Positions 1-6,497 are shown, counted from the stretch's first letter. The stretch: DNA of 7,696 nt from Clostridiales bacterium (GCA_004552515.1 SFOF01000099.1:1-7696), one strand, 5' to 3'. Notes: generated by a model not told the origin, from the sequence alone. Translations and numbers: made by a program.

Positions 1-1333
1 TGAGCAGGTTGGTCACCGTGGTCTTGCCCGCGCCGGTTGAGCCGACGAAGGCGATCTTCTGGCCGGGCTTGGCGTAGAGCGAGATGTCCTTCAAAATCAC
101 CTTGTCGGGATTGTAGCCGAAGTAGACGTGATCCAGACGGACATTGCCCTCGATTTTCGCGGGCGTGATGGCGTCGGGCACATCCGGCTCCTCCGGCGCG
201 CGATCCATGACGTTGAACACGCGCTCAGCACCGGCCAGCGCCGAGAAGATCGTGCTGACCTGCATGGACAGCGTGTTGATGGGCTGCGAGAACTGGCGGG
301 CATAGTTGACGAACACGGCCAGACCGCCGATGTCGAACTTGCCCAGCGCGCACAGTATGCCGCCCACGCCGGCCGTGATGGAATAGCTGATCTGGCTGGT
401 GTTGCCCATGATGGGGCCCATGATGCCGCCCCAGAACATCGCGCCGATCTGCTTGTCGCGCATATCGTCGTTGAGCATATTGAACTCCTCGACGCAGGTG
501 CTCTCGTGGTTGAACACCTTGATGACCTTCTGGCCGTTGACGGTTTCCTCGACGTAGCCGTTGACCGCGCCCAGCGCCGCCTGCTGCGCCGAATAGTACT
601 TGTGGCTCGCCGCGCCGATCCAGCCGCCCAGCTTCATGAACAGCGGCACGAACGCCACCGTGATGAGCGTCAGCCAGATATTGGTGTAGAGCATCATGGC
701 GAACGTGCCGATCAGCGTCACCGTGCCGGAGACAATGCTCAGCAGGCTGTTGTCCAGCATGGTGCCGATGTTGTCCACGTCGTTGGTGAAGCGGCTCATG
801 ACCTCGCCGTTGTTCTCGGTGTCGTAAAAGCGCACGGGCAGCGTTTGCAGCTTGTCGAACAGATCATTGCGCAGCTTCTCGATCGCGTTCTGGGACACCT
901 TGATGATCAGCCGGCTCTGGAAATACGTGCCCGCGATGCCGACCAGATAGGTCGCGCCCAGCAGAAGCAGCACGCCGCCCAGATTGGCGATGCGCACCGC
1001 GGCGCTCAGGCTGGAATCGGCCACGTTGTTGATGATCGGGCGCATGATATAGGAGGCGGCCATGTTGGCCACCGTGCTGACCACCAGGCAGACAAGCGCC
1101 AATATCAGCCGTACGCGGTAGGCCATGACATAGCCCATCAGCCGCTTGACAATCGCGCCCGTGTTCTTGGGCTTTTTGATGCCGCGCAGTCCGCCGCCTC
1201 TCGGGCCGCGGGGGCCGCCGGGACCGCCGGGACCGCCGGGGCCACCGGGGCCGCCGGGGCCTCTGCCGGGGCCGCCAGCCTTGGACATACTGTTGTATCT
1301 CTTCTGGAGATCCTCAAGGCTTCGCTTTGCCAT
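1..1333 (-). CDS. ABC exporter half-transporter, second subunit of heterodimeric pair (C-terminus outside window)
   Basis: This is an inner-membrane ABC exporter with a fused membrane domain and ATPase domain. 444 residues are visible; the gene runs off the left edge just after Walker A. A charged N-terminus (1-19) leads into a Gly/Pro-rich stretch (20-48), then a six-helix membrane domain (about 65-365) with an exporter-type segment PVRFYDTENNGEVMSRF (166-182) and a coupling-helix region near 260-280. The nucleotide-binding domain starts near 395, with an A-loop Tyr at about 407 and Walker A GSTGAGKTT at 431-439. Signature, Walker B and switch residues lie outside the window. The ATG overlaps the upstream stop by one base (TGATG), and AGGAGG lies 7 bases before it, so translation is probably coupled to the first exporter gene. 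Family knowledge says such pairs form heterodimers that export drugs, lipids or peptides; the substrate cannot be read from sequence. Confidence 0.95.
   Translation of the reverse strand, partial: MAKRSLEDLQKRYNSMSKAGGPGRGPGGPGGPGGPGGPGGPRGPRGGGLRGIKKPKNTGAIVKRLMGYVMAYRVRLILALVCLVVSTVANMAASYIMRPIINNVADSSLSAAVRIANLGGVLLLLGATYLVGIAGTYFQSRLIIKVSQNAIEKLRNDLFDKLQTLPVRFYDTENNGEVMSRFTNDVDNIGTMLDNSLLSIVSGTVTLIGTFAMMLYTNIWLTLITVAFVPLFMKLGGWIGAASHKYYSAQQAALGAVNGYVEETVNGQKVIKVFNHESTCVEEFNMLNDDMRDKQIGAMFWGGIMGPIMGNTSQISYSITAGVGGILCALGKFDIGGLAVFVNYARQFSQPINTLSMQVSTIFSALAGAERVFNVMDRAPEEPDVPDAITPAKIEGNVRLDHVYFGYNPDKVILKDISLYAKPGQKIAFVGSTGAGKTTVTNLL
1190..1276 (-). repeat. Tandem Gly-Gly-Pro codon repeat in ABC subunit N-terminus
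   Basis: Residues 20-48 of the second ABC subunit are almost entirely Gly, Pro and Arg, with about six consecutive Gly-Gly-Pro units. At DNA level this is a GC-only run of near-identical 9-base units (GGCCCCGGC/GGT on the minus strand). Gly-rich N-terminal extensions are common in clostridial ABC exporters of this type, so the segment is probably a flexible cytoplasmic tail. Repeat number may vary between strains by slippage, and the run is prone to assembly error. Confidence 0.85.
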
Positions 1334-3072
1334 CAGGCGTCCTCCTCCTTTCGGCTCATCTGAGAATCGTAGATTTCCTGATATTCCTTATTGTTCTTCA
1401 TCAGCTCGTCGTGCGTGCCGATGCCGGTTATGCGGCCGTCGTCCATGACGATGATCTGGTCGGCGTCCATGACCGAGGTGATGCGCTGGGCGATGACCAG
1501 CTTGGTGGAATCGGCCAGTTCATTATGGAAGGCCTCGCGGATGCGCGCCTCGGTCGCCGTATCGACGGCGCTGGTGGAATCGTCCAGTATGAGGATCTTC
1601 GGGTGCTTGAGCAGCGCGCGGGCGATGCACAGCCGCTGCTTCTGGCCGCCGGAGACGTTCACGCCGCCCTGACCCAGCTCGGTGTCGTAGCCGTTCGTAA
1701 AGGAGCGCACAAACGCGTCCGCCTGAGCGCTCTGCGCGGCTTCTCGGATCTGCTCCTCGGTGGCGTTTTCATCGCCCCAGCGCAGGTTCTCCTCGATGGA
1801 GCCGGAGAAGAGCACGTTCTTTTGCAGCACCATGCCCACGCCCTCGCGCAGGTTGTACAGGCTGTAGTCGCGCACGTCCGTGCCGTCCACCAGCACGCTG
1901 CCCTCGTCCGCGTCGTACAGGCGCGGGATCATCGACACCAGCGTGGTCTTGCCGCAGCCGGTCGAGCCGATGATGCCCACCGTCTGGCCGGGCTTTATGT
2001 GGAAGCTCACGTCGTCGAGCACCTTGCCCTCGCTGTTCTTGTAATAGCGGAAGGAAACGTGCCTGAACTCGATGTCGCCCTGCTGGACGGTCTTGTCCTT
2101 CGCCGCGGCGCTCTCGTCGGAAAGATCGAGCTTCTCGTCGAGCACCTCAGTGATGCGGCGCGCCGACGCCATGGCGCGGGAGGAATTCATGAACAGCATG
2201 GTGGTCATGATGAGCGACATGAGGATCTGCGTGATATAAGTGACGAACGCGGTCAGATCGCCCACGGGCATGGTGCCGTTGGCCACGCGCACGCCGCCGA
2301 AATAGAGCACCGCCAGCATGGTGGCGTTCATCATCAGCATCATCGCGGGCTGCATGAAGATCATGATGTTCATCGCGTCCAGGCCGGCCTTTTTCAGATT
2401 GCCGTTGGCCGTCTCGAACTTGCCGCGCTCATGATCCTCGCGCACGAAGGACTTGACGACGCGCACATTGGTCAGGTTCTCCTCGATGGTGGAGTTGAGC
2501 GCGTCGATGCGCGTCTGCATGGCCTTGAACCGCGGGAAGCCCTTCTTAATAAAGAAGGTGAGCGCCAGCAGCATCAGCGGAATGGACACGGCCAGCACCA
2601 GCGCCAGACGGGCGTTGAGCGATATGGCCATGATCAGCGCGCCGATCAGCATGCCGGGCGCGCGCAGCGCCATGCGCAGCAGCATATTGACGAAGTTTTG
2701 CAGCTGCGTCACGTCGTTGGTCATGCGCGTGACCAGCGAACCGGTCTGGAAATGATCGATATTGGCGAAGGAGAACGACTGCACCTTCGCAAAAATATCC
2801 CGCCTCAGATCGGCCGAGAAATTGACCGAGGCCTTCGCGCCGAAATACGCGCCGCCCACGCCGCCGGCCATCATCAAAAGCGCGGTCACAATCATGAACG
2901 CCATCGCCCAGCCGATATAGCCCGGCCCCATGCCGCCCTCAACGCCGTTGTTGACGATCATGGCGTACAGCTTGGGCAGAACGACCTCGCCCACCACCTC
3001 GACGATCATGCACAGCGGCCCGAAAACAAAGTAGGGCCAGTAGGGCCTGACATACTTCATCCATCTTTTCAA
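1333..3072 (-). CDS. ABC exporter half-transporter with degenerate ATP site, first subunit of pair
   Basis: Inner-membrane ABC exporter of 579 residues from the chosen start, a normal half-transporter length. A six-helix membrane domain occupies about residues 10-300. The ATPase domain follows: A-loop Tyr at about 343, Walker A GSTGCGKTT (369-377), Q-loop Gln417, signature VSGGQ (473-477), Walker B ILILDD (493-498) and D-loop SAVD (501-504). The position after the Walker B Asp is Asp498 instead of the catalytic Glu, and the switch position reads IAQR with Gln529 instead of His. Both changes are known in the degenerate-site subunit of heterodimeric exporters such as TM287/288 and BmrCD, so this protein should pair with the next gene. 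Start choice: TTG at 3072 gives MKRWMKYVRPYW, a typical N-terminus, 4 bases after the marR stop and 12 bases after AGAGGA. ATG at 3093 (overlapping marR) and ATG at 3060 are alternatives. Confidence 0.95.
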   Translation of the reverse strand: MKRWMKYVRPYWPYFVFGPLCMIVEVVGEVVLPKLYAMIVNNGVEGGMGPGYIGWAMAFMIVTALLMMAGGVGGAYFGAKASVNFSADLRRDIFAKVQSFSFANIDHFQTGSLVTRMTNDVTQLQNFVNMLLRMALRAPGMLIGALIMAISLNARLALVLAVSIPLMLLALTFFIKKGFPRFKAMQTRIDALNSTIEENLTNVRVVKSFVREDHERGKFETANGNLKKAGLDAMNIMIFMQPAMMLMMNATMLAVLYFGGVRVANGTMPVGDLTAFVTYITQILMSLIMTTMLFMNSSRAMASARRITEVLDEKLDLSDESAAAKDKTVQQGDIEFRHVSFRYYKNSEGKVLDDVSFHIKPGQTVGIIGSTGCGKTTLVSMIPRLYDADEGSVLVDGTDVRDYSLYNLREGVGMVLQKNVLFSGSIEENLRWGDENATEEQIREAAQSAQADAFVRSFTNGYDTELGQGGVNVSGGQKQRLCIARALLKHPKILILDDSTSAVDTATEARIREAFHNELADSTKLVIAQRITSVMDADQIIVMDDGRITGIGTHDELMKNNKEYQEIYDSQMSRKEEDA

Positions 3073-3076
3073 GCTC

Positions 3077-3580
3077 TCAACACATCCTCTCATTCTCCGG
3101 CGACGCGCCCTCATGGCCGCCCTCGCCGTCCTCTTCCTCCATGGCGCGCAGATTGGCATTCACGCGCACCATATTCTCCCGCAGCCGCTCGATCTCATCG
3201 TCGCCGAAGCCTTCGAACATCCTCTGATCGATGTCCGAAAACAGCCGCTTCGTCCGCTCGATGACCTCATGGCCGCGTTCGGTAATCTCAACCTCGTTGC
3301 ACCGTCCGTCCGCATCCAGCGCGCGCCGGACGATGTAGCCGCCCTTCTCCAGCTTCTTGAGCATATTCGCCACGCTCGCCGGAGAAATGTCCATCCGCTG
3401 CGCCAGCTCCTTCTGCGTCGGCATATGCTCGCAGTGCGACAGCGACATCAGCAGCCTGTGCTGCCCGCCGTGCATATCCATCTGGCTCAGCGACCGCTCC
3501 ACCACACGATGATGCGCGCGATTCATGCGCATGATCATGTCCATCACCGCATGGATCCGGTCCGGTCTGTCGTCGTTCAT
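3077..3580 (-). CDS. MarR family transcriptional regulator
   Basis: Cytoplasmic dimeric repressor of 167 residues, normal for MarR proteins. The N-terminal helix (about 5-30) is followed by a winged helix-turn-helix: PTQKELAQRMDISPASVANMLKKLEKGGYI spans 54-83, with the recognition helix near 66-78 and the wing around DADGRCNEV (89-97). The C-terminal helices (about 103-147) should form the dimer interface. The acidic Gly/Glu tail (148-167) ends in Cys. I chose ATG 3580 because GGGAGG sits 5 bases before it; a longer reading frame upstream crosses the promoter and operator and is not credible. It is the first gene of the operon with two ABC exporter genes, so it most likely represses them and itself until a ligand, probably an exported compound, releases it. 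MarR-ABC-ABC order is common in Bacillota. Confidence 0.93.
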   Translation of the reverse strand: MNDDRPDRIHAVMDMIMRMNRAHHRVVERSLSQMDMHGGQHRLLMSLSHCEHMPTQKELAQRMDISPASVANMLKKLEKGGYIVRRALDADGRCNEVEITERGHEVIERTKRLFSDIDQRMFEGFGDDEIERLRENMVRVNANLRAMEEEDGEGGHEGASPENERMC

Positions 3581-3611
3581 GACGTCCTCCCTTCCGCTCG
3601 TCTTCCAATCA

Positions 3612-3625
3612 ATTAGCACGCTAAT
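3612..3625. promoter_or_regulatory. Proximal MarR operator (perfect palindrome)
   Basis: ATTAGCACGCTAAT has two perfect 6-base arms around a 2-base centre. It lies just downstream of the -10 element and covers the expected transcription start of the marR-ABC operon, where a bound dimer would block initiation. Its core occurs again, as its reverse complement, at 3661-3672. Assignment to MarR is inferred from position and from the typical size and symmetry of MarR sites. Confidence 0.8.
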
Positions 3626-3626
3626 C

Positions 3627-3655
3627 ATTCTATCACGATCCCTCGGATTCGTCAA
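3627..3655 (-). promoter_or_regulatory. SigA-type promoter of the marR-ABC-ABC operon
   Basis: On the minus strand, TTGACG (-35, 3650-3655) is followed after exactly 17 bases by TAGAAT (-10, 3627-3632), with TGA directly before the -10 giving an extended -10 element. Transcription should start near 3620, about 40 bases before the marR ATG. The promoter lies entirely between two operator copies. Confidence 0.85.
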
Positions 3656-3660
3656 GATGG

Positions 3661-3672
3661 TTAGCGTGCTAA
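3661..3672. promoter_or_regulatory. Distal MarR operator
   Basis: TTAGCGTGCTAA is a palindrome with 5-base arms and is the exact reverse complement of the core of the proximal operator. Its centre is 48 bases from that of the proximal site. It sits just upstream of the -35 element. The repeat of an identical 12-base site on both sides of one promoter strongly suggests a specific regulator, most simply the MarR protein encoded downstream. Confidence 0.78.
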
Positions 3673-3712
3673 TTATTATTTAATTTTGCCCGATTTGCGC
3701 CGCAATCAGTCT

Positions 3713-4465
3713 TCAGCGGCCCACGCCCTTCAGGAAGCCGGAGAGCGCCCGCTCCTTCGTGCCGTCCGATTCGTCGTACGCGTCATAGGGCGCGCCGGGA
3801 TCGGGCACGCGCTTTCTGAAGGGCGAACAGAGCTTATCCTTATGGGCGAAGGCGAACTCGAAATTGTCCGTCCAGCCGGTGTGGCCGGTGATGAAGAGCG
3901 GCCTGATCCCCCGCGCGCGCAGCTTATCCTCCAGCGCATCAAGCGAACGCACCGCCAGACGGTTGTCCTCGGCCAGCGCGCTGATAAAGCTGTAGCCGCT
4001 GTCCGCGCCGAACCAGAGCGTATCGCCGGTGAAGAGATATTTGTCGTCGATCAGATAGACCATATGTCCCCAGGTGTGGCCGGGCACGAGGAAGCACTCG
4101 ATCCTCACGCCGCCGATTTCAAGCGTCTGTCCGTCATGGAGCAGCGCCTTTTTGTTGTTGATCGTCACCTGCGGCAGCCTGTAGAGATGATAGATCACGC
4201 GGCGGCGCGCCTCTCCGGTGAGATAGCGATTTTCAATCTCGCCGACATAGAGCGTCGCGTTCTTAAACAGGCCGGGGCTGTCGGCCTCGACCGCGCCCAC
4301 ATGATCGGTGTCCTGATGCGTGACGAGTATGCTGTCAATCTCCTGCGGCCTGATCCCCAGCCAGCTCATCTTTCCGGCCAGGCGGTCGTAATTATAGCCC
4401 GCGTCGATCATGATCGTGGTATCGCCCTTCCGATAGAAGAATAGGTTGGCCACCCACTCGCGCAC
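3713..4465 (-). CDS. Metallo-beta-lactamase-fold hydrolase, 5' end probably disrupted
   Basis: Predicted cytoplasmic metal-dependent hydrolase of 250 residues from GTG 4465. Metal-ligand motifs appear in family order: THQDTDH (49-55), PGHTWGH (128-134), TGD (146-148) and TGH (193-195). The first motif is HxDxDH, with Asp52 where the classical HxHxDH has His. The substrate is unknown; thioesters, lactones and phosphodiesters are all possible in this fold. The start is uncertain. The frame stays open upstream to 4525 and reads like coding sequence (KQIFKPLNTGWIDERVACV). Beyond that lies ATG 4540, with AGAGGAAGGAA directly before it, but TAA at 4526-4528 is the fifth codon. GTG 4465 has no good ribosome binding site. 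Either the protein starts weakly at GTG without its N-terminus, or this is a nonsense-disrupted gene whose real start was 4540. No promoter is visible upstream. No terminator separates it from the marR promoter. Confidence 0.82.
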   Translation of the reverse strand: MREWVANLFFYRKGDTTIMIDAGYNYDRLAGKMSWLGIRPQEIDSILVTHQDTDHVGAVEADSPGLFKNATLYVGEIENRYLTGEARRRVIYHLYRLPQVTINNKKALLHDGQTLEIGGVRIECFLVPGHTWGHMVYLIDDKYLFTGDTLWFGADSGYSFISALAEDNRLAVRSLDALEDKLRARGIRPLFITGHTGWTDNFEFAFAHKDKLCSPFRKRVPDPGAPYDAYDESDGTKERALSGFLKGVGR

Positions 4466-4525
4466 GCACGCGACGCGCTCGTCGATCCAGCCGGTGTTGA
4501 GCGGCTTGAAGATCTGCTTGCCGCG

Positions 4526-4573
4526 TTACATTCTGCTCATTTCCTTCCTCTGAAATTCCGTCGCCTGCTTTGA
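4526..4573. other. Probable rearrangement junction between two damaged genes
   Basis: Within these 48 bases lie the stop interrupting the hydrolase gene (TAA on minus, 4526-4528), its would-be ATG (4538-4540) and ribosome binding site (4541-4552), the first base of recognisable glycohydrolase homology (about 4553, encoding KFRR) and an in-frame TGA in that gene (4571-4573). Neither gene keeps an upstream intergenic region or promoter. A deletion that fused two loci would explain this; so would a misassembly. I place the most likely join near 4552/4553. Confidence 0.55.
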
Positions 4574-5107
4574 CATGACCCGCGCCCCTACGGAAGCTGG
4601 GGCAACGGCTCCGCCATGCGCGCCTCCTATGCGGGCTGGGCGGCCGAATCGCCGGAGGAAGCGGAAAAGCTCGGCGAAATATCGGCGAGGGTCACGCACG
4701 ATCACCCGGAGGGAATCAAGGGCGCCGTCGCCGTGGCCGGATGCATCTACAGGCTCCGCGTCGGCGCGTCAAAGGAGGACGTCCGCGCCTATGCCAGCCG
4801 GTTCTATGACCTGAATTTCACGCTCGACGACATCCGCGAGCGCTATACCTTCGACGTTTCCTGCGCCGGCTCCGTGCCGCAGGCCATCGAGGCCTTTCTG
4901 GAAGGCGGCAGCTTCACCGGCGTCATTTCAAACGCCATTTCAATCGGCGGAGACAGCGACACCATCGCCGCCATCGCGGGCAGCATCGCCGAGGCCTTCT
5001 ATCCGATTCCGCAGACGCTGCGCGGCGAAATGCTCGACAGGCTGGATCCCTTCCTTCTGGATACGATCGCCGATTCCATCGACGCCCTCGTCCGGCGCGC
5101 GCTCTGA
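4553..5107 (+). pseudogene. ADP-ribosylglycohydrolase (DraG-like) remnant, N-terminal third missing
   Basis: The family removes ADP-ribose from modified proteins or cleaves related ADP-ribosyl compounds using two Mg ions. This copy keeps the C-terminal two thirds: RPYGSWGNGSAMR (4583-4621), VTHDHPEGIKGA (4690-4725), SCAGSVPQAIEAFLEG (4858-4905) and the metal-binding SIGGDSDT (4939-4962). Upstream of the TGA at 4571-4573 the same frame reads KFRRLL, which also fits the family, though it appears one residue (a usual Trp) short. Before about 4553 there is no homology. The N-terminal helices and the TDD[ST] metal motif, roughly the first 90-100 residues, are absent. An ATG at 4616 gives a 163-residue open frame, but it lies inside a conserved motif and has no ribosome binding site, so it is not a natural start. 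Without the first metal motif it should be inactive. Confidence 0.8.
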
Positions 5108-5158
5108 CGGCGCCCTGTTCAGCGCTCGCCTTCCCGATGTCTTTTTGTTAAGTGCATA

Positions 5159-5187
5159 TTGACTTGCGCGGCACATCATGTTATTAT
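5159..5187 (+). promoter_or_regulatory. SigA-type promoter of the cytidylate-kinase-like gene
   Basis: TTGACT (-35, 5159-5164) and TATTAT (-10, 5182-5187) are separated by 17 bases, with TGT directly before the -10 as an extended element. The start should be near 5194, leaving a leader of about 60 bases before the ATG at 5257. The leader is AT-rich around 5216-5232 but has no stable hairpin or riboswitch that I can recognise. Confidence 0.8.
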
Positions 5188-5256
5188 TAACCTGTAGAGG
5201 GAATCGCCGGACGGACATATTATAAAAAATATCGCTTGAAAGGGAGAGAAGTGACA

Positions 5257-5871
5257 ATGAGGAAAATCATCACAATCGGGCGCGAATTTGGCAGCGGCGG
5301 ACGTGAGTTGGGTCGCCGTCTCTCTGAACATCTGGGGATCGCCTATTACGACCAAGAAATCATTGCGGAAATCGCCAAGCGCACGGCGCTCTCGGAGGCC
5401 TATGTGCGCCAGATCACGGAAAACCGGCCGCTCACGTCGTTCCCCATTCACTTCGGCGGCCGTTTCTGCGCGCTGCCCGATCCCCTGCTCCAGCAGAGCA
5501 TCTCGATCTATTCCGAGCAGCACAGGCTGCTCTGCGAGCTGGCCGAAAAATCGGACTGCATCATCGTGGGGCGCTGCGCCGACTATGTGCTGCGCGACAG
5601 CCATCCCTTCCGCATATTCGTCTACGCCGACGCGCAGAGCAAGCTGATGCGGTGCATGGAGCGCAGAACGCCCGAGGAAACCCTGAGCGAGCAGGATATG
5701 AAGCGCAAAATTACGGAAATCGATCGCAATCGCGCGCGCTACTACGCATTCTTCAGCGGCCAGAAGTGGGGCGCGCGGGAAAATTACGATCTGCTCGTCA
5801 ACACGTCGGGACAGAGCGTCAAAAAGCAGGCCGCCGCGCTGTACGAATATCTGCGCAAAATGGCCGATTAA
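5257..5871 (+). CDS. Cytidylate kinase-like family protein
   Basis: Soluble P-loop protein of 204 residues. It begins with KIITIGREFGSGGRELGRRL (3-22), the nucleotide-binding loop typical of the Cytidylate_kin2 family, followed by YYDQEII (30-36), which fits the start of the substrate-binding region. Further family-like segments are IIVGRCADYVLRD (102-114), FRIFVYAD (118-125), a lid-like Arg-rich region (about 131-162) and YYAFFSGQKWGARENYDLLVNTS (162-184). These proteins resemble CMP kinase, but their substrate is generally unproven, and many clostridial genomes carry them beside a normal cmk, so a housekeeping role should not be assumed. ATG 5257 is preferred; GGGAG lies about 10 bases upstream. 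GTG 5251 in the same frame is closer to that site and is a real alternative, adding two residues. It has its own promoter and appears to be a single-gene unit. Confidence 0.93.
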   Translation: MRKIITIGREFGSGGRELGRRLSEHLGIAYYDQEIIAEIAKRTALSEAYVRQITENRPLTSFPIHFGGRFCALPDPLLQQSISIYSEQHRLLCELAEKSDCIIVGRCADYVLRDSHPFRIFVYADAQSKLMRCMERRTPEETLSEQDMKRKITEIDRNRARYYAFFSGQKWGARENYDLLVNTSGQSVKKQAAALYEYLRKMAD

Positions 5872-5893
5872 GCCGGCCGGCGCCGCCGGACTC

Positions 5894-5922
5894 TTGCGTT
5901 TTTCCTCTGAGCGTGCTATAAT
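5894..5922 (+). promoter_or_regulatory. SigA-type promoter of the acetyltransferase gene
   Basis: A consensus TATAAT (-10, 5917-5922) is preceded directly by TGC (extended -10), with TTGCGT (-35, 5894-5899) at 17-base spacing. The start should be near 5929, giving a short leader of about 24 bases that contains GAGGAG for ribosome binding. Confidence 0.83.
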
Positions 5923-5952
5923 CGGCTCAATAATTTCGAGGAGAGATGCGCC

Positions 5953-6459
5953 ATGCTGAAGCTGGTCAGGCTGGAGAAAAAATACATTCCGCAGCTCAAC
6001 GACATGATGGACGAATGGACGGCGACAGGCGAAAGGATCATTCCCTGGGCGATCCGCAAGCGCGACTATCACGACTTCGAGGCCTATCGCGATTCGCTGG
6101 AGATCACCGAAAGCGACGGCCGCCATGTGCCCGATTCGACGTTCTTCTGTCTGGACACGGACAGGAATATTTTCGTGGGCGCGGTCAACATCCGGCACAC
6201 GCTGAACGAGGGGCTCTTAAAGGACGGCGGCCACATCGGCGACGGTATCCGTCCCAGCGAGCGCGGCAAAGGCCTGGGCACGCGCATGATCGCGCTGGCG
6301 CTCGAGGAATGTGACCGGCTGGGCATACGCGACGTGCTGATGTGCTGCGACAAAGACAATGCCGCCTCGGCGCGCACGATCGTCAAAAACGGCGGCGTGC
6401 TGGAAAATGAAATCGAGGTAAACGGCGTGCCCGTCCAGCGATACTGGATTCACCGATAA
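5953..6459 (+). CDS. GNAT family N-acetyltransferase (COG3981-like)
   Basis: Cytoplasmic acetyl-CoA-dependent acetyltransferase of 168 residues. The acetyl-CoA pyrophosphate loop is RGKGLG (104-109), matching RxxGxG, within a conserved run GGHIGDGIRPSERGKGLG (92-109). It is followed by helix TRMIALALEECDRLGI (110-125), the strand DVLMCCDKDN (127-136) and the motif ASARTIVKNGGVLE (138-151). The order and the IRPSERGKG and CDxDNxAS patterns match the predicted acetyltransferases grouped as COG3981. The acceptor is unknown: small amines, antibiotics and protein N-termini are all used in this superfamily. The start ATG has GAGGAG about 9 bases upstream. The gene has its own promoter and terminator, so it is a single-gene unit. 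Nothing links it functionally to the kinase-like gene beyond proximity. Confidence 0.93.
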   Translation: MLKLVRLEKKYIPQLNDMMDEWTATGERIIPWAIRKRDYHDFEAYRDSLEITESDGRHVPDSTFFCLDTDRNIFVGAVNIRHTLNEGLLKDGGHIGDGIRPSERGKGLGTRMIALALEECDRLGIRDVLMCCDKDNAASARTIVKNGGVLENEIEVNGVPVQRYWIHR

Positions 6460-6462
6460 GGT

Positions 6463-6497
6463 AAAAGGAGCGTTTGTGGAAAAAACGCTCTTTTTTT
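6463..6497. terminator. Strong, probably bidirectional intrinsic terminator
   Basis: GAGCGTTT (6468-6475) pairs perfectly with AAACGCTC (6483-6490) around a 7-base loop. T7 (6491-6497) follows on the plus strand and AAAA (6463-6466) precedes, so the stem can extend through A-T pairs and the element should also work for minus-strand transcripts. It sits 4 bases after the acetyltransferase stop and faces the converging minus-strand genes. Confidence 0.93.

Noticed and set aside
3093..3159. N-terminal extension of the first ABC exporter to 3159
   Set aside because: It would overlap marR by about 80 bases and add an Arg-rich segment absent from typical exporters. A start at 3072, 3093 or 3060 fits better.
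128..3264. Very long plus-strand open frames (411 and 645 codons) opposite the two ABC genes
   Set aside because: They are rich in His, Ala, Arg and Asp with no recognisable domain, and the minus strand encodes clear ABC transporters. GC-rich third positions on the coding strand suppress stops on the other strand.
3581..3655. N-terminal extension of the MarR protein to 3655
   Set aside because: It would run through the -10 element and the proximal operator. ATG 3580 has an excellent ribosome binding site.
3695..3712. Terminator between the hydrolase gene and the marR promoter
   Set aside because: GATTGC and GCAAATC can pair only with a bulge and there is no U-tract right after, so read-through into marR remains possible.
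5108..5150. Terminator after the glycohydrolase remnant
   Set aside because: GGCG and CGCC segments surround a long loop and T5 (5142-5146) is distant. No stable stem directly precedes the T-run.
5194..5256. Riboswitch or attenuator in the leader of the kinase-like gene
   Set aside because: The leader is only about 60 bases and holds just a weak AT hairpin (ATATT/AATAT).
5872..5903. Terminator after the kinase-like gene
   Set aside because: CCGGC (5877-5881) and GCCGG (5885-5889) can form a short GC stem, but the T-run (5899-5903) is 9 bases away and abuts the next promoter's -35. It is too weak to call.
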